From NCBI GenBank assembly GCA_015680685.1, contig MNCI01017909.1, positions 1,835,895 through 1,897,080 on the forward strand: a DNA stretch of 61,186 bases, read 5' to 3'. Made by a program: the position numbers and the translations under genes. This stretch comes from Gnetum montanum. Its lineage: Eukaryota; Streptophyta; Gnetopsida; Gnetales; Gnetaceae. The notes under the pieces were generated by a model that was not told the DNA's origin, did not search any database, and worked only from the letters and a program-made list of their open reading frames with translations. Each line of letters starts with the position of its first letter. The first letter of the stretch is position 1. This document shows positions 1 to 11,907 of this stretch, in pieces.

Positions 1-2205
1 GATCATGCGTTGAATGTCGTCCTTCAACGCCCAGCAGTAATCCGTGTCGTGACCACACATCTGGTGGTAGTCACAGAAACAGTCCAGCCTGAAAGATCTC
101 GGAACTGCTGGTTCGTTAGGCAGAGCTAAAGAAGGATCCTTCAGCAGTTCACAGTGACATCTGTGACGCTTCACAGCTTCCTCGGACACTTTCTTAGGTT
201 GAATGTGTCCCGTCGCTAACAGTTGTTTCAGCAGTTCGGAATGTTTCACGGGTAGAGCCGCATATTTTGAACGATCTTTACGCTCAAAATTTGGCTTTGG
301 CTGGGGAGCCTGTTCAGGGGCAGCTGTGGCTTGGCTAGTGCCGGCACCAGCCGTGGCCTCAGGTGGCGCTGTTGTGGGCGCCTTCTTGTTCTTATTCTTT
401 GCGTTTTCAGTCAGCGCAGCTACCGTAGTTGTCGCTGCCTTGCCTTTGTCTTTGGCTTTGTTGTGTGCATTTTTGTAGGCGACATATGCTGGGTCTTTGC
501 TGGCCTCCGCAGCATCTTGGATGCTTCGGACCTGGGTGAAGGCCTGACGTATATCGCCAGGGAAAAGATAATACAGCTTAGACTTAATAAAGTCGTTGAC
601 TGCTCTCTTGAATATAGCCAGTAGATGGGAGTCCGCGATTGGATCGCGGATCTCATTCAAGGTAGCATTCCAATGCTGTATAAACTTTTGGACTGGCTCG
701 AGCGGGTCTTGTTTCACCCCCATAAGCTGTTCCAACGTGACTTCCAGCTTCATGTTGTATTTGAATCGGGTCACAAATTGAGTCAGCAGCTCTTCCAAGG
801 TTGAAATGGAAGAGCGTGGGAGAGCTCTATACCAGTCTAAAGCCTTCCCCGTTAATGACATCGCGAAGACTCAGACTAAAGTGTGCAGCCACTGTTGTAA
901 CAACAAAGATTCAGATCTGAAGGTGGCTAGATGGGTGTTGGGATCCCCCTCTCCATTATACTTGGTAAAATGCGGGAGGGACATCCCTGGTGGCAACGAC
1001 AGCACGGGGACCGCTGGATTGATCGGATCATCCTGATAGAAGTCCATGATCTGAATGGTATCAGACCCAGCGGTCTTGAGGCGTCGAACCTCCTCGGTAA
1101 GCATTTGGATAAGCTGGAAAGCTTGGTCTAGACCTATTAACGGAGGCGTCTGTGCAGCAGGCATAGGAGGTTGGACTGGGCGGGCAGCCCTAGGAAACTG
1201 GAATGCAGGGAGTGGTTGACTAACTGCTGGTGGAGCAGGGATTCCTGCAGGCTGGGGGACCTGCGAAGACCACCATCCACCGGTCTGAGATGAGAGGTTA
1301 ACTCCTGCCTGCTGCGTAGGATAATGGTAGGTATATTGAGGAAACACCTACAAAAATTGTGCTGCAGGTGCGATCGAAGGCTGTGCACCATACACCGTAG
1401 ACGGGTGGTGTTGTGTAGCAGGGTTGATCCATTGACTTGTTGTAGGGTATTGAATAAAGGTCTGCTATGGTACGGCTGCGGTATTCTGCTGAGTTGGTGG
1501 GGGCGAGAACATTTGCGCTGAGCGAGTTGTCGGTACTGCATGAGCTTGTACCTGAGGGATGAAATGGGGCGCGGCGGTTGGCGGGACTGCCGCCGGAATA
1601 CTAATTACCTGTTGGGACAGACCCACCCCCACGTTATGGTGCGGTTGTTGTGCTTGCAACCCAGACGGCTGCGCGTTGGCCTGCGGAAAGACAGGGATTT
1701 GCGTCTACGCGGTCGCAGCTGGGTCAAGAGAGGTTGCCTTCCCGTTGAAAGGGAACAACGGATTTACTTGTGTGTGGGGCGTCAGAGTATGGAACGAATG
1801 TTCCGACAGAGCCACGAATTCATCCTCTGCCTCTTCCCCATGCTGAGGCTCCACTACGGTTTGTGAAGTCTGGCCTCTGGCCATGACCAACTGTGCGATA
1901 AGTTCGTGTTGTTGTTTAGTCAAGGGGATTATATCGTAGGCCGTCGGTTTAAAATCATAGCCCCCTCGGTGGAGCACTTCAAAGTTTCGCTTCGCCTCCA
2001 GCTCGGCTCGGCTAAGAGCCAGCCTCGCCTGGATCTTGACGCATATGAAATTGTATTCTTCAGGGGTTATAACCGTGAAGATAGGCTCTTTCCCTTGAAG
2101 CCTCAATCAACGGCGCAATGGTCCCTGAGGTCCCGTTGCACTAGGAGCTGGTCCTATGACCACCGTAGGACTCACAGGCGTGACACCCTGATCGGTGGCG
2201 ACCAT
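1..2205 (-). pseudogene. gypsy-type gag, left unit (runs off the window)
   Basis: Reads on the minus strand from ATG at 2205 in a single frame to the window edge, with in-frame stops near 2112, 1705, 1465, 1350 and 871 and no frameshift. Order: N-terminal region with EEYNFICVKIQARLALSRAE, a Pro/Gln-rich linker (about 1,650-1,150), the gag core with MSLPHFTKYNGEGDPN and GKALDWYRALPRSSISTLEE, an Ala/Lys-rich basic stretch (about 500-280), then a zinc-knuckle-like CDYHQMCGHDTDYCWALKDD. At least two stops sit where the sibling gag or the codon pattern suggests Arg (CGA to TGA), consistent with decay at methylated cytosines. No pol is visible because the window ends. Confidence 0.82.
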
Positions 2206-2458
2206 GGCGGTTGTGTTTGAGTAAAAGGAATCCATTGATCGATGAAGTCAACGGTGACTGATAATCGGATCGAAAAGAAAATGGCTGGCAACAAAAATCA
2301 CAAAAGGCTTTCTACCCTATAGGATTTCAAAGAAATCGTCCTTGCGACCGATCTATACCACACGATTGACCGTAGACTTCCCTAGAGGTATTATGTCTAT
2401 GGCTTAGGGTATGGATCTCTAACAGGGTTAGCCAAAATAGTCGGATCGGAGCTTGAAG

Positions 2459-2476
2459 GCCCTCCTTCTAGCGCCA
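2459..2476 (-). other. Primer-binding site of the left gypsy unit
   Basis: Minus-strand TGGCGCTAGAAGGAGGG begins 6 nt after the presumed LTR end ...CTACA. The same motif with small changes follows the LTRs at 6,606, 31,481 and 40,274, so it is used by several elements in this window. I could not match it confidently to a particular tRNA beyond the first six bases. Confidence 0.6.
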
Positions 2477-2482
2477 GAAAAC

Positions 2483-3740
2483 TGTAGTGACGGAAAACGT
2501 CGGCAGCTAGAAATACCGACCAAGGTTCCGGCGTACACAGTTTTTGCCACGGATCCACGCGAGGGCTATGATGGAGAAAGCGAATCCGTGGCGCCCTGAA
2601 CGGTCTTGTCGATCAGACAGGGACTTACGGGTCAGTAAAACAATGCAAAGTGTGTAAAAAGAAAGCGATCTGGTTCGAGGAGTCGTAAAACGAGGGGAAA
2701 ACGATGTAGACGGATTGCAACGGTGATAATGCTAAACACGATGAAAGGAGGTTGACATAAGAGAAGCTCGTAGCTTCAAGATCTGCGCTTTGACTTAAAA
2801 ATGTATATTTTGTATAAGAAATTACACTGGGGAATCCCCGATTACAGGATGTGAAACAAGCACAAAACAACAAGCAAAACGGTCTAAATAGAAGTCCGAT
2901 CTACCTCGTGGGCTAAAGTTGAGATTCAAGGCAAGCCAAGCTTTGACGTCTACCGATCCAATTGTTTCTGATTGATAGAGTCTTTTCAGCAAAACGATTA
3001 CTCCTGTCACCGGTGCTCAAAGCGAACTGTACTCTACTTCGGCTGTAAAGTGATAATGTCAACAATTGCCAAAGCGTCGTTCTCTGTATCTCTGCTCCAA
3101 AGTGCTAAGTGCTCTGGTGCTCAGAAATATGCTTTTTGCTTCTCTGATTTGCCAACCTCTGTATCTTTGTCAACTGAGGTATTTATAGGCCGCGACGCTT
3201 CATGAAAAAAGGCGCAACCCTGATGACATGGGTCCGGATATTGCGGGCCCTATTGGCATGATCATTTTAAGTCAGACTGTGACTACGCACAACACGCTTG
3301 TTTGCGTGTTGTGCGTGTGAAGAGCAGGTACATGCTGAGCGTGCTTTAATTGCTTTCAGGCTGTATTACACTCATTCGTGTTGTGTTGCGTGTATGAGCG
3401 TAATCTGGTGTAAAAACAATAAGCTCAAAATTGTTTTACACTCACTACGCAGCTGCGCGTGATGAAGCGTAAACAATGTGCAACTTGAATGATGACATAC
3501 GCAATGTTACGCACCGTCGCGTAATGAGCGTAAAGACAAGTTATCCATGCGCCGCGAGAAAAAGTGTCGGACTGTTGTGCTTCTCTAGCCTTTGCCTTTG
3601 ACTATTTTGGAGCTTATTACACTCATTATGCTACCGTGCGTAATAGAGCGTAAACTTGTCCTTGAGCAAAATTGATGCGCGCTCTCGCTTGAATTGCGAA
3701 TCTTTGCCTGAGGCCGACTCGTAATTTTTACGGTGTTTCA
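2483..3740 (-). repeat. LTR of the left gypsy unit
   Basis: About 1.26 kb, minus orientation, from TGAAACACCG at 3740 to ...CACTACA at 2483. A TATA box reading CTATAAATAC is at 3188-3180. The U3 part (about 3,230-3,700) is packed with short imperfect palindromes around GCGTAA/TTACGC and TTTACACTCA. It shares its start, TATA context and U5 end with the LTR at 6,606-8,211 but is otherwise well diverged. Confidence 0.68.
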
Positions 3741-5773
3741 GCGGGATGTATTTTGAGTGATCTTTGTGCTCAAAGTTGGTTTGGTGTATGCAGATGTCTC
3801 AGGCATAAGTGCAACAGGTTGCAATGCTTGGTCCAATTTGGGCGCAGGGTTAGCCGCAGGTATGGCCAGTTTCTTGTTATTCTTGCTACCGCTACTGCTA
3901 GGTTTGGGCTTGGCCTCGGTTGCCACAGTGGCCACTGTGGTTGTTGGGGCCTTATCTTTGTCCTTCTTTGCATAGGTGCTCTTGTAAGCGATGTAGGCTA
4001 GGTCTTTGCTTGCCTCGGCCATGTCTTGTATGCTCTTAGTTTGAGCGAAAGCCTAACTAAGAGAGCGAGGAGCGAGATAGTACAGTTTGAACTTGATGAA
4101 AAGTTGTTTACTACACCCTTAAAGACGGCCAGCAAGTGAGCCTCCACAATGGACTCGCGGATTTCGTTAAGGGTTGCGCTCCAACGTTGAATGAGTTTTT
4201 GGACTAGTTCTAGCGCGTCTTGTTTCACGCTCATCAACTGATCCAGCGTGGTTTCTGGCTTCAAGTTGTACTTGAAGCATGTCATGAACTAGGTCAGGAG
4301 CTCTTCCAAAGTTGAAATGGATGAGCGTGGCAACGCACGGTACCAATCTAGGGCTTTCCCTAGGGACATGGTGAAAACGCGAATGATCGTATGCAGCCAT
4401 TGTTGCAATAGCAAAGACTCAGACCTGAAAGTGATAAGATGCACATTGGGATCTCCCTCCCCATCATACTTCGTGAAGTGTGGGAGAGACATCCCCAGAG
4501 GTAACGTTAAAGCAGGAATTGCAGGGCTGATGGGGTTATCTTGATAAAAGTCCATGACTTGTACCATGTCGGACCCAACAGCTTTGAGGCATTTTATTTC
4601 CTCAATGAGGGTCTGGATGAGCTAAAATGCTTGGTCCAGACCCAACGACGTTGTAGACGGTTGAGGGGCTGTAGTGGCAGCTCCCACATGCGGCATGGTG
4701 GCGGTGGCAGGCTAACTCATCGGCAGTGCCGTTGGGGCCACCCCCGCTAAAGGTGCTGCTTGCGTTGTCCACCACCTAGTGGGTGGTACTGTCAGAGCAG
4801 TAACAGCGGGTTGAGCCGCCGGATCGACCGTTTGGGTCACCAACGGGATAGACCATGGCCTCGTGCTAGGATGTACCATTTGCGGGGTTGTGTAGGTTTG
4901 AGGGCGAACATAGTGAGACATCTGCAATGGTTGTAGAACAGACAAAGAAGCGAATGGGGTCCACCATGTGGATAGGCCGAGGCCTACCATAGTGGGTGAA
5001 ATAAGCACGTATGTAGGAATTGGCATGGAAGTTATGTGTGGTTGCAAAGTAGGTACAATGTGAACATGTAATAGGGTAGCCATGAAAGGCGTATTACACA
5101 TTGCAGGAATGTGCTGATAAACAATTTGCAGGGGCACAATTGCTGTAAACGCAATAGGGGAATAAGGGCGATGATACGCTGGGAATGTAGCATGGCTACC
5201 TATTACCGTTGCGATTGTAGGCTACTGAAGCGTAGGTGTGATGGCAAAGGAAGCGGTGACAGATAGCGGGTTGGCCCAGAAGGACTAGGTAGGCGGGATA
5301 AGAATAGGGTTGGTTTGACCTCCCTCTTCAGATTGGGAATCGAGTTCCTCATGTCCGTCTTGAAAGGCGTCGTCCTGGTTGGACGCAGTGTCCTATTTCT
5401 CCCTAAGCCTAGCCAACTGGATTAATTGATCTAGCAGCCTTTGATACACTTGTGTTAAAGATAACAAAATGCTGGGAGTGGGAACGAATTCCTTCCCGTT
5501 GCAATAAGTGAACTCGAAGCTACGTTTTTCTTCGAGTTCGTGTAAATCCAAGGACAGATTAGCCTACACTTTTGCACAAAGGAAACTGTAACGCTCATGT
5601 TGCTAGGCTAGTCCCTCAGGTCCCCGGTTTTGGATTCTGAGAGATCGATGTACTTCCAACGTCGGATTCGGCGGTTGTTTAGCACTAGTGGTGCCTTGAA
5701 CCGTGACGGGAACTTCAACGTTGAAGGGGACTTCTACGTTGAAGGCATTAGCAGTGGTAGTTGCAAAAGCCAT
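3741..5773 (-). pseudogene. gypsy-type gag, right unit, truncated
   Basis: Minus-strand homologue of the gag at 1-2205, starting at ATG 5773 (MAFATTTANAFN...). It has the same blocks: MSLPHFTKYDGEGDPN, GKALDWYRALPRSSISTLEE and a Lys/Ala-rich tail. Frameshifts and stops break it (the readable pieces lie near 5,773-5,600, 5,137-4,712, 4,567-4,289 and 4,285-3,741). The ORF stops in the basic tail, before the zinc knuckle, exactly where the left LTR begins, so gag C terminus and all of pol are missing. Confidence 0.8.
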
Positions 5774-5859
5774 TGTTAAGCATGTAATTATGCAAAAAGA
5801 AAGCGTAAAAGCTGTGCCAAAGAGTGCAAACGAACAAGAAAATCGGAAGAAATAGTGAA

Positions 5860-6560
5860 GAAGAATCTTTACGTCTTGCCGGATTCCAGAGGAACCGTCG
5901 AGGCGACCGATCTGCACCACACAAGGCGTAAACAACCACAACAGGGTGTCACGTCTACGTCTGTGCAAGCTAAGGTGTAGAGTGCGTGCAAGATTACTGT
6001 AAAAAGGGAAGGCGAGTTAACTGGTCGTTGAAGGCTTTATGTCTTGTAGGACTCCCAAGGAACCGTCGAGGTGACCGATCTACACCGCACGACGCGTAAA
6101 CAACCACAGATTGGTGTCAAGTCTAAGCTAATGCGTATCAGGGTGTAGAAGGCTTACAAGACTATCGTAAGACAAGCAAGCTAACAAGAAGGCTTTATGT
6201 CTTGCAGGATCCCCGAAGGATCATCAAAGCGACCGGTCTGTACCACACAAGATGGGGTACAAAACGCATGCAAGACAGCTGTAAGACAGGCAAGCTAACT
6301 AGTGATCAAAAAGGCTTTGCCTCTCGCAGGATCCCCGAGGGACCGTCGAAGCGACCGGTTTGTACCACATGAGATGGGGTACAAAACGCATGTGAGACAA
6401 TTGTAAAAGAGCTAGTTAGCCGACGATCGGAGGCCTTGTGTTCTATAGGGCTCTCGAGGAACCGTCGAGGCAACCGATCTACACCACACAAAGCACAAAC
6501 AACCGCAGGAGGGTGTCGCATTTACGCTTATGTGTATCAGGGTACAGAAGGTTCACAGAA
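5860..6560 (-). repeat. Tandem repeats in the gypsy leader
   Basis: Five imperfect copies of about 120-150 bp between the PBS and gag. Each has GGCTTT(A)TGTCTTG, GGATCCCCGAGGAACCGTCG, GCGACCGATCT and ACCACAC. Copies begin near 5,870, 6,033, 6,190, 6,309 and 6,428. The left unit has only one counterpart (about 2,295-2,370), so the array expanded in this unit or shrank in the other. Confidence 0.7.
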
Positions 6561-6580
6561 CTACCGTGACACACAGAAAA

Positions 6581-6599
6581 GGCCCTCCTTCTAGTGCCA
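6581..6599 (-). other. Primer-binding site of the right gypsy unit
   Basis: Minus-strand TGGCACTAGAAGGAGGGCC, six nt after the LTR end. One base differs in the first eight from the left unit's site. Confidence 0.6.
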
Positions 6600-6605
6600 G
6601 AAAAC

Positions 6606-8211
6606 TGTAGCGATTGAAAACGTCAGCGGCTGGAAAACACCGAGGGGTCGACGGGCGCCACAGTTTCAACCCCGTACCCGTGGGAGGGCCGTGCTAGGTG
6701 TGTGCAGATACGGGGTGCCCTGAATGGTCTGGTCGATCAAACAAGGACTTACATCGACATTAATATAGCATATTGCAACGTATATCTTTGGGATGGAACA
6801 GAAATGCGAAATAATGCTTGAAAGTAAATATAGCAAAAAATGCAACAACAATGCAAAGTAATGCTTGAAAGTGAATAAAATAGAAAAAATAATGCAAATG
6901 AGACAGCAGGCAAGAAATAAAGTAAAGTGTAGTTAGAAACATGCACCGCTCCGAAGCTATAGACTTGCTCTGTCAAGATGGATACAGTCGGTTGCACAGC
7001 GTGATGAAGTGCAAAGATCCCAAGAGTAACCAAGACATGTAGAGCAAAATAGACTGTGCGCTTGGGCATGGACTTAGGTGTTGATAATGCGGGAATTCTA
7101 CCAAGGTGGTAGAAGAAGGGTGGAATAGAGTGTCAGCTGAAAATGCTAAATGTTTGCAATGTCAAATAGAGAGCTCACAATGCTTGATGTTACAATGCCA
7201 GAGAGGAGAGAAGTTTTCAGAATTCAAAAAGTTCTCACCCCTTAAATGTTGTTCTTTTAAAAAAAATGTGAACTATCCTTTGCATGCTGTCTACCGGGGT
7301 ATTTATAGGACCAAAGGGCACGCGTTGACTTGCCAGTGCCACTCGCGCCATGTATGACTGTTGGACCCACAAAACTGTTGTAATGCAAACCTTTCATGCA
7401 ATAATTGCGAGCCTACCACGCTGTAATTGCGCCATCATCATCTGGAGACATGCGCCAATGGTCCGATTAGGTGAAGTGCATTCATGTCGCACAACCACCC
7501 GCATGCCTTGCTGTGCTTTGCAACGTAACATGCTTGGTATAGCGTAGCGCTTTGTCACACATTCTGCTACACGTATGTTGCTTGCTACGCTACGTAGCGT
7601 AGCATAGAGTAGCAACTGGCCTTAGTCGCAAAAGTTTTGCCAATTTGCAAACTTTGTCTTCTATGATGCAAGTCTTGCGAACTTCACTGATGTTTGCCCT
7701 TCGAGCTACCTTCTTTCCCTTCTGCAGGATTGCTACACCTCGCTGCGCCATGTAGCTCAACGTAGCGTAGCAGTAGACATGGTCTGCCACTTCCTAACGA
7801 AAAGGGACATCATTGTAGAACTTGAAATTGGGCGAGGGGAATGGTGGTGAAGCCGTTGCCATGCTATGCTAGCGTAGCACTTCATTCTACCATTGTCTTC
7901 TGAAGTTTGCTACACTACGAGGCGTAGCGTAGCAGACTTCGTGACTTAGAAAAGTTGTCGAACTATTTTTTGCGCATCCAAAGTGCTGCTACCAATTCTG
8001 CACATCATTTCTGAGCAGGCTATCAGCTGGTCAGGCTACTTTGGTGGACAGGCAAAATGACACAGAACCTATTCATGCTCAAAGTAGAAAATTTGCCAAA
8101 CTAGCTAACCTGAACTCAGAACGTTCTCCTCCTAATGAATTACCGTAATGCTGCACGGACTGCAAGAGCCTGGTGAAGCAAGGATGACCCCGCATTTTTT
8201 AGGGTGTTTCA
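6606..8211 (-). repeat. LTR of the right gypsy unit
   Basis: About 1.6 kb, minus orientation, from TGAAACACCC at 8211 to ...CTACA at 6606. TATA box CTATAAATA at 7308-7300. The U3 part (about 7,530-7,950) holds repeated self-complementary GCTACGCTACGTAGCGTAGC-type motifs, equivalent in place but not in sequence to those of the left LTR. Confidence 0.65.
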
Positions 8212-9600
8212 CCCTCTAACTAAGGCCCTTCCTCACTTCCTACTTCTCTTTTCTTCTTTAATAAGAAATGGTGGTTGTTCTTTGTAAGCACTCTTGTGTC
8301 TCAGGGGGGTGAACTAATCTTAGAATGGTAATGTGATGTCACTAAATGTGGTTGGTTTTGGTCTGGACTAAGGATGGATTTTATTAGGTCATTTAACCAA
8401 AAAATTCACAAGGGATTTCATGTGACCTTAATTAGGAACTCCATTTCACACTCTCTCATCTATATGTGCTTTCCATGTTTCACCTTACTACCAATTTCAT
8501 GTTCTTCTTCAATGTCTTCATTTGATGTGTCAAAATTCTTAGGTAGTTTCTTCTGAGTTTTTGTCCTTAACTTTCTGTAACCATAAATCATCTATGGGAC
8601 CAACAAACTCCTCAATTTGAAGTTATGTAAGGAAAATAAAAGGCTTATGCCTGCTTTGGGAAGGATCCACTTGCATATCTTTTGGTTGGGTTAGAGTCCT
8701 TTATCCTTGGATGTTCTCACAATCAAATCCTTTTTGCATACCCCATCAATGACATCTAATTATGTGCATTTTCAAAATGTTTTTCAGTAAAATCCTCTTT
8801 TGATTGTTGTGAATTCTTAAACCCTCTTCAAGCATTTCATCGCATTGGAATTTTTTGAAATTAATAATGGACTACTTATCTGTTTCATCCTATTTTTCAA
8901 TCTTCTCGCTAACACTATTAAAAGAATCAATCCACCATAATCACAACCTAGCCAAGTGTAATTGTCGACGAGACAAGGTACTTAACAACTATACGTGACA
9001 CATTGCACACTAATCCACGATTTTGTTGTGATTGCAATAGGAAGCATGGACTAGAAGTAGGACTGTCCTCACCAAGAAAGATGCAGTAGCATCATGTGAC
9101 GAGGACTATTCATGATCATTGGATCTTCTCCCTTGCTTTTCAACTACCAAAGAAGTTGGATGTCAATTTTGTCCAAGGTGTTCACTTCTCTTGTCATGAA
9201 CACCCAATTTTGTAAAATATTTTAAATTCATACACTTGGGCACTTAGAATTTGCCTATTCCATCTTATTCAAGTTTGCCTATCAGTCAATAATCTCATAC
9301 CTTCCCAATATTTTGTAAAGAACTTGTTCCTCCTTTTTGTTTACTCGAGAATGAGTTTTGCTTGGCTCCAATATCAGATATGCAATATTGAAGCCTTGAT
9401 ATCAGGTACATGATATCGAGCCCCAAGATACAATATCGAATATTCGATATCGCAAGGTATGTGCCGACATATAAATATAGCAATTAGGCACATGGTTTCC
9501 ATATAGTTTTTGTCATAGCATAGCAGAGCTCTTGTAGTGTGTTTTCTCTAGAGTTAGAATATTTTCCAAAGTGCTTGTAGCAGGAGTCATTGAGCATACA
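8212..9600. other. AT-rich DNA without recognisable genes
   Basis: No ORF with a recognisable domain. The only structure I see is a cluster of GATATC, AATATT and ATATCGAATATTCGATAT palindromes at about 9,370-9,455. Confidence 0.5.
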
Positions 9601-9659
9601 AATCTTTATTCAAGCACTATTATACCTAAGCATGACAGTATGTGTGGAAATAAAGACGA

Positions 9660-10260
9660 GCTTTCTAATCAAACCTTGTAGCACCTTGGCTAGCTTAAAT
9701 ATTTTATTTATGCATTCAATGTTTTATGCAATTTCCTTTAATGCTTCCAAGTAATTAAGCCAAAGTAAGCTAATTAGATTCAATAGCAATCAATTAATTA
9801 ATCACATAAGTATGATCGCTTTAAGTATGCATATGACTCTTGGTAACCCCAGCAACACTTAACGTTTGGTAACCCAACAACGTTATACATGTTTAGGATG
9901 TGCATGGAAAGTGGGATCAAATACTTATGTTAAGATAGTTAGTTATTGATCAACAATTAGATTAAGTTAAATTGATTATAAATTATGTTTCAACCTATTT
10001 TACAAATAGATAAATAAAACATAGGATAATAAAAATCATGTGCCTCAATTATACTTAACCATACAATTAAGCTCTATAAGTATAGCTAAGAAGACAATGA
10101 TTGTCACAATTAGATTTCACATCTTAAAACCAGTGTAGTTAAGAACTTGATATCTATGAAATTCAACTAGATCATGCGTGAACGCTTGTGATTCATATGG
10201 TTGGGCATAGGGGTACCTCGTCGCTCATTAATGGGGTCTACATTGTAAAACACACTATAA
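9660..10260 (-). repeat. Dispersed repeat R, copy 1
   Basis: Read on the minus strand this matches 60,545-61,000 on the plus strand. Shared blocks include GAGGTACCCCTA..CAACCATA followed by an AAGCGT block, GTATGGTTAAG...TTGAGG.A.ATGATTTTT, and a CCAAACG(C)TAA...GTT(A)CTGGG block. The plus copy is more GC-rich. Class unknown; no ORF. Confidence 0.6.
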
Positions 10261-10401
10261 GAACCAACAACAATTGTTGATTGATCAAATTTTTAATCAA
10301 AATCATAAACATTAACTTATGTATTCATTAAAATCATTGACAATTATCATTAATGCATTAATTAATCACTAAAGCATGGTTATTTATACTTGTGATATTC
10401 C

Positions 10402-11372
10402 TACAAGGTTGATACTACCTTAACTAGCCTTCATGTATGCCAATATCCAACTTTTGTGTTAGAACCCTCATGTATGAGGGGTGTTGGAACCCAAAATAAT
10501 TGAAACATAGTTACATCGTAAGATTTATAGAAGTTTATAACTCAATGCTACCTAGTAGAATCGAACCTATGACTCTAGGTTACCAATCCAAGACCTATAC
10601 CACTAAGCTAACACCTCATTATTAAGGCTAGTGTATAGACAAGCATTTTATACCCTAGCCCCTCACTACCATCCTAAAATAAGGTCTAATATAGACTTAA
10701 TGTACAATAACCAAGTAAAATGACCCAAAATGCTTCTCTATTGACCAACTAGTCTTTTCCCATATTAGTGTTCGTCCTCAAAATTACATTTGTTAATAAA
10801 ATCCTACTAATATTAACTACAATGATAATCACCAACGACATGACAAAATTCCATCATAATGCTTACCCAATATATTTGACTAGTTAATGTCAATAGCCTA
10901 AGCATTATCTCTTAGTATTTCAACATATCGAATCTTTTGAAATAACTACAAGGTTGGTGCTAACTTAACTAGCCTTCATGTATGCCAATATCCAACAGTT
11001 GGATTATGTTAAGGCTAGTGTATAGACAAACATTTTGAACCCTATCCCCTCACTACCATCCCAAAATAAGATATAATATAGACTTAATGTACAATCACCC
11101 AAGTAACATGGCCCAAAATTCTTGTCTCTTGACCAAGTAGCTTTTTCCCATATTAGTTGCTTTTCTCAAAACCCAAAATGCTTGTCTATTGACCAACTAG
11201 CTTTTTCCCGTATTAGTTGTTTTTCTGAAAATCACATTTGTTAATGAAATCTGGGTAATATTAGCTACAATGACAATCACCAACAACAAGACCAAATTCC
11301 ATCATAATGCTTACCCATTACCCGACTAGCTAATGTTAGTAGCCTAAGCATTATCTCTTAGCAGTTCGACAT
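10402..11372 (+). repeat. Tandem duplication of about 0.45-0.55 kb
   Basis: Unit 1 (10,402-10,935) and unit 2 (10,948-11,372) share CTACAAGGTTG, ATGCCAATATCCAAC, AAGGCTAGTGTATAGACAA, CCATCATAATGCTTACCC and CCTAAGCATTATCTCTTAG. Unit 1 carries a SINE that unit 2 lacks. Unit 2 has its own internal duplication of about 60 bp (ATGCTTGTCTATTGACCAA type) near 11,110-11,225. Confidence 0.8.
10481..10620 (-). mobile_element. tRNA-derived SINE, family 1, copy 1
   Basis: Minus strand begins GAGGTGTTAGCTTAGTGGTA (A-box-like TAGCTTAGTGG), has B-box-like GGTTCGATTC, then a body with GGTAGCATTGAGTTATAAAC and CTATGTTTCAATTATTT. The same sequence is at 58,051-58,182. It interrupts unit 1 of the local tandem duplication. 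Confidence 0.82.
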
Positions 11373-11907
11373 ATTAACGTGCCCAAAATGCCTGCTAGAC
11401 ATCGTTTTAGAAGCTATTAGCATCGTTTTAGAAGCTGTTGCCCACATTGGAAAATACTGATGTCACGACAAAATTGCATATGGTAAAAATCTATCATGAC
11501 TTTCATTATGATCCCTAGCATCTATCATGACCTAGATCACAAAGCTTGAAGAAGCCATCATTGCTACTACCATTGGAAGGAGATGATGTCGAAGAGAAGA
11601 TGTTGAATTGTGAAGTAGGAAATACGAAAAATGATAAAATATGGAACAAAATAACTAAAAGCTACGGTTAGATTTGACAAGGAAAATATCATGGGGAGAA
11701 AAGTAGATCTAGATGTATAAGTTGCTTATAGAATGAATGAATTTAAGAACATTTCCTCTACTTTACAGGATCAGCTAAGATCTTAGCTTCACCTTTATTT
11801 TCTCTTCAGTGGTGTTCTAGCTTATGTTGTGCACCTCACCACTTTGTCAGACATTTAATATGAAAACAAAAGGTACCAAAAATTTAAGCGATGTTGAAAG
11901 GTTATGC

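Noticed and set aside
203-478. Plus-strand ORFs in 200-2,200 and 3,750-5,000
   Set aside because: They are antisense shadows of the two gag coding regions, which are low-complexity and GC-rich there.
9370-9455. Regulatory element in the GATATC-rich cluster
   Set aside because: Many short palindromes occur in AT-rich DNA by chance. No nearby gene and no second copy seen.
10481-10620. Functional tRNA gene
   Set aside because: The head has A- and B-box-like parts but no full acceptor stem pairing, and it continues into a SINE body shared with another locus.
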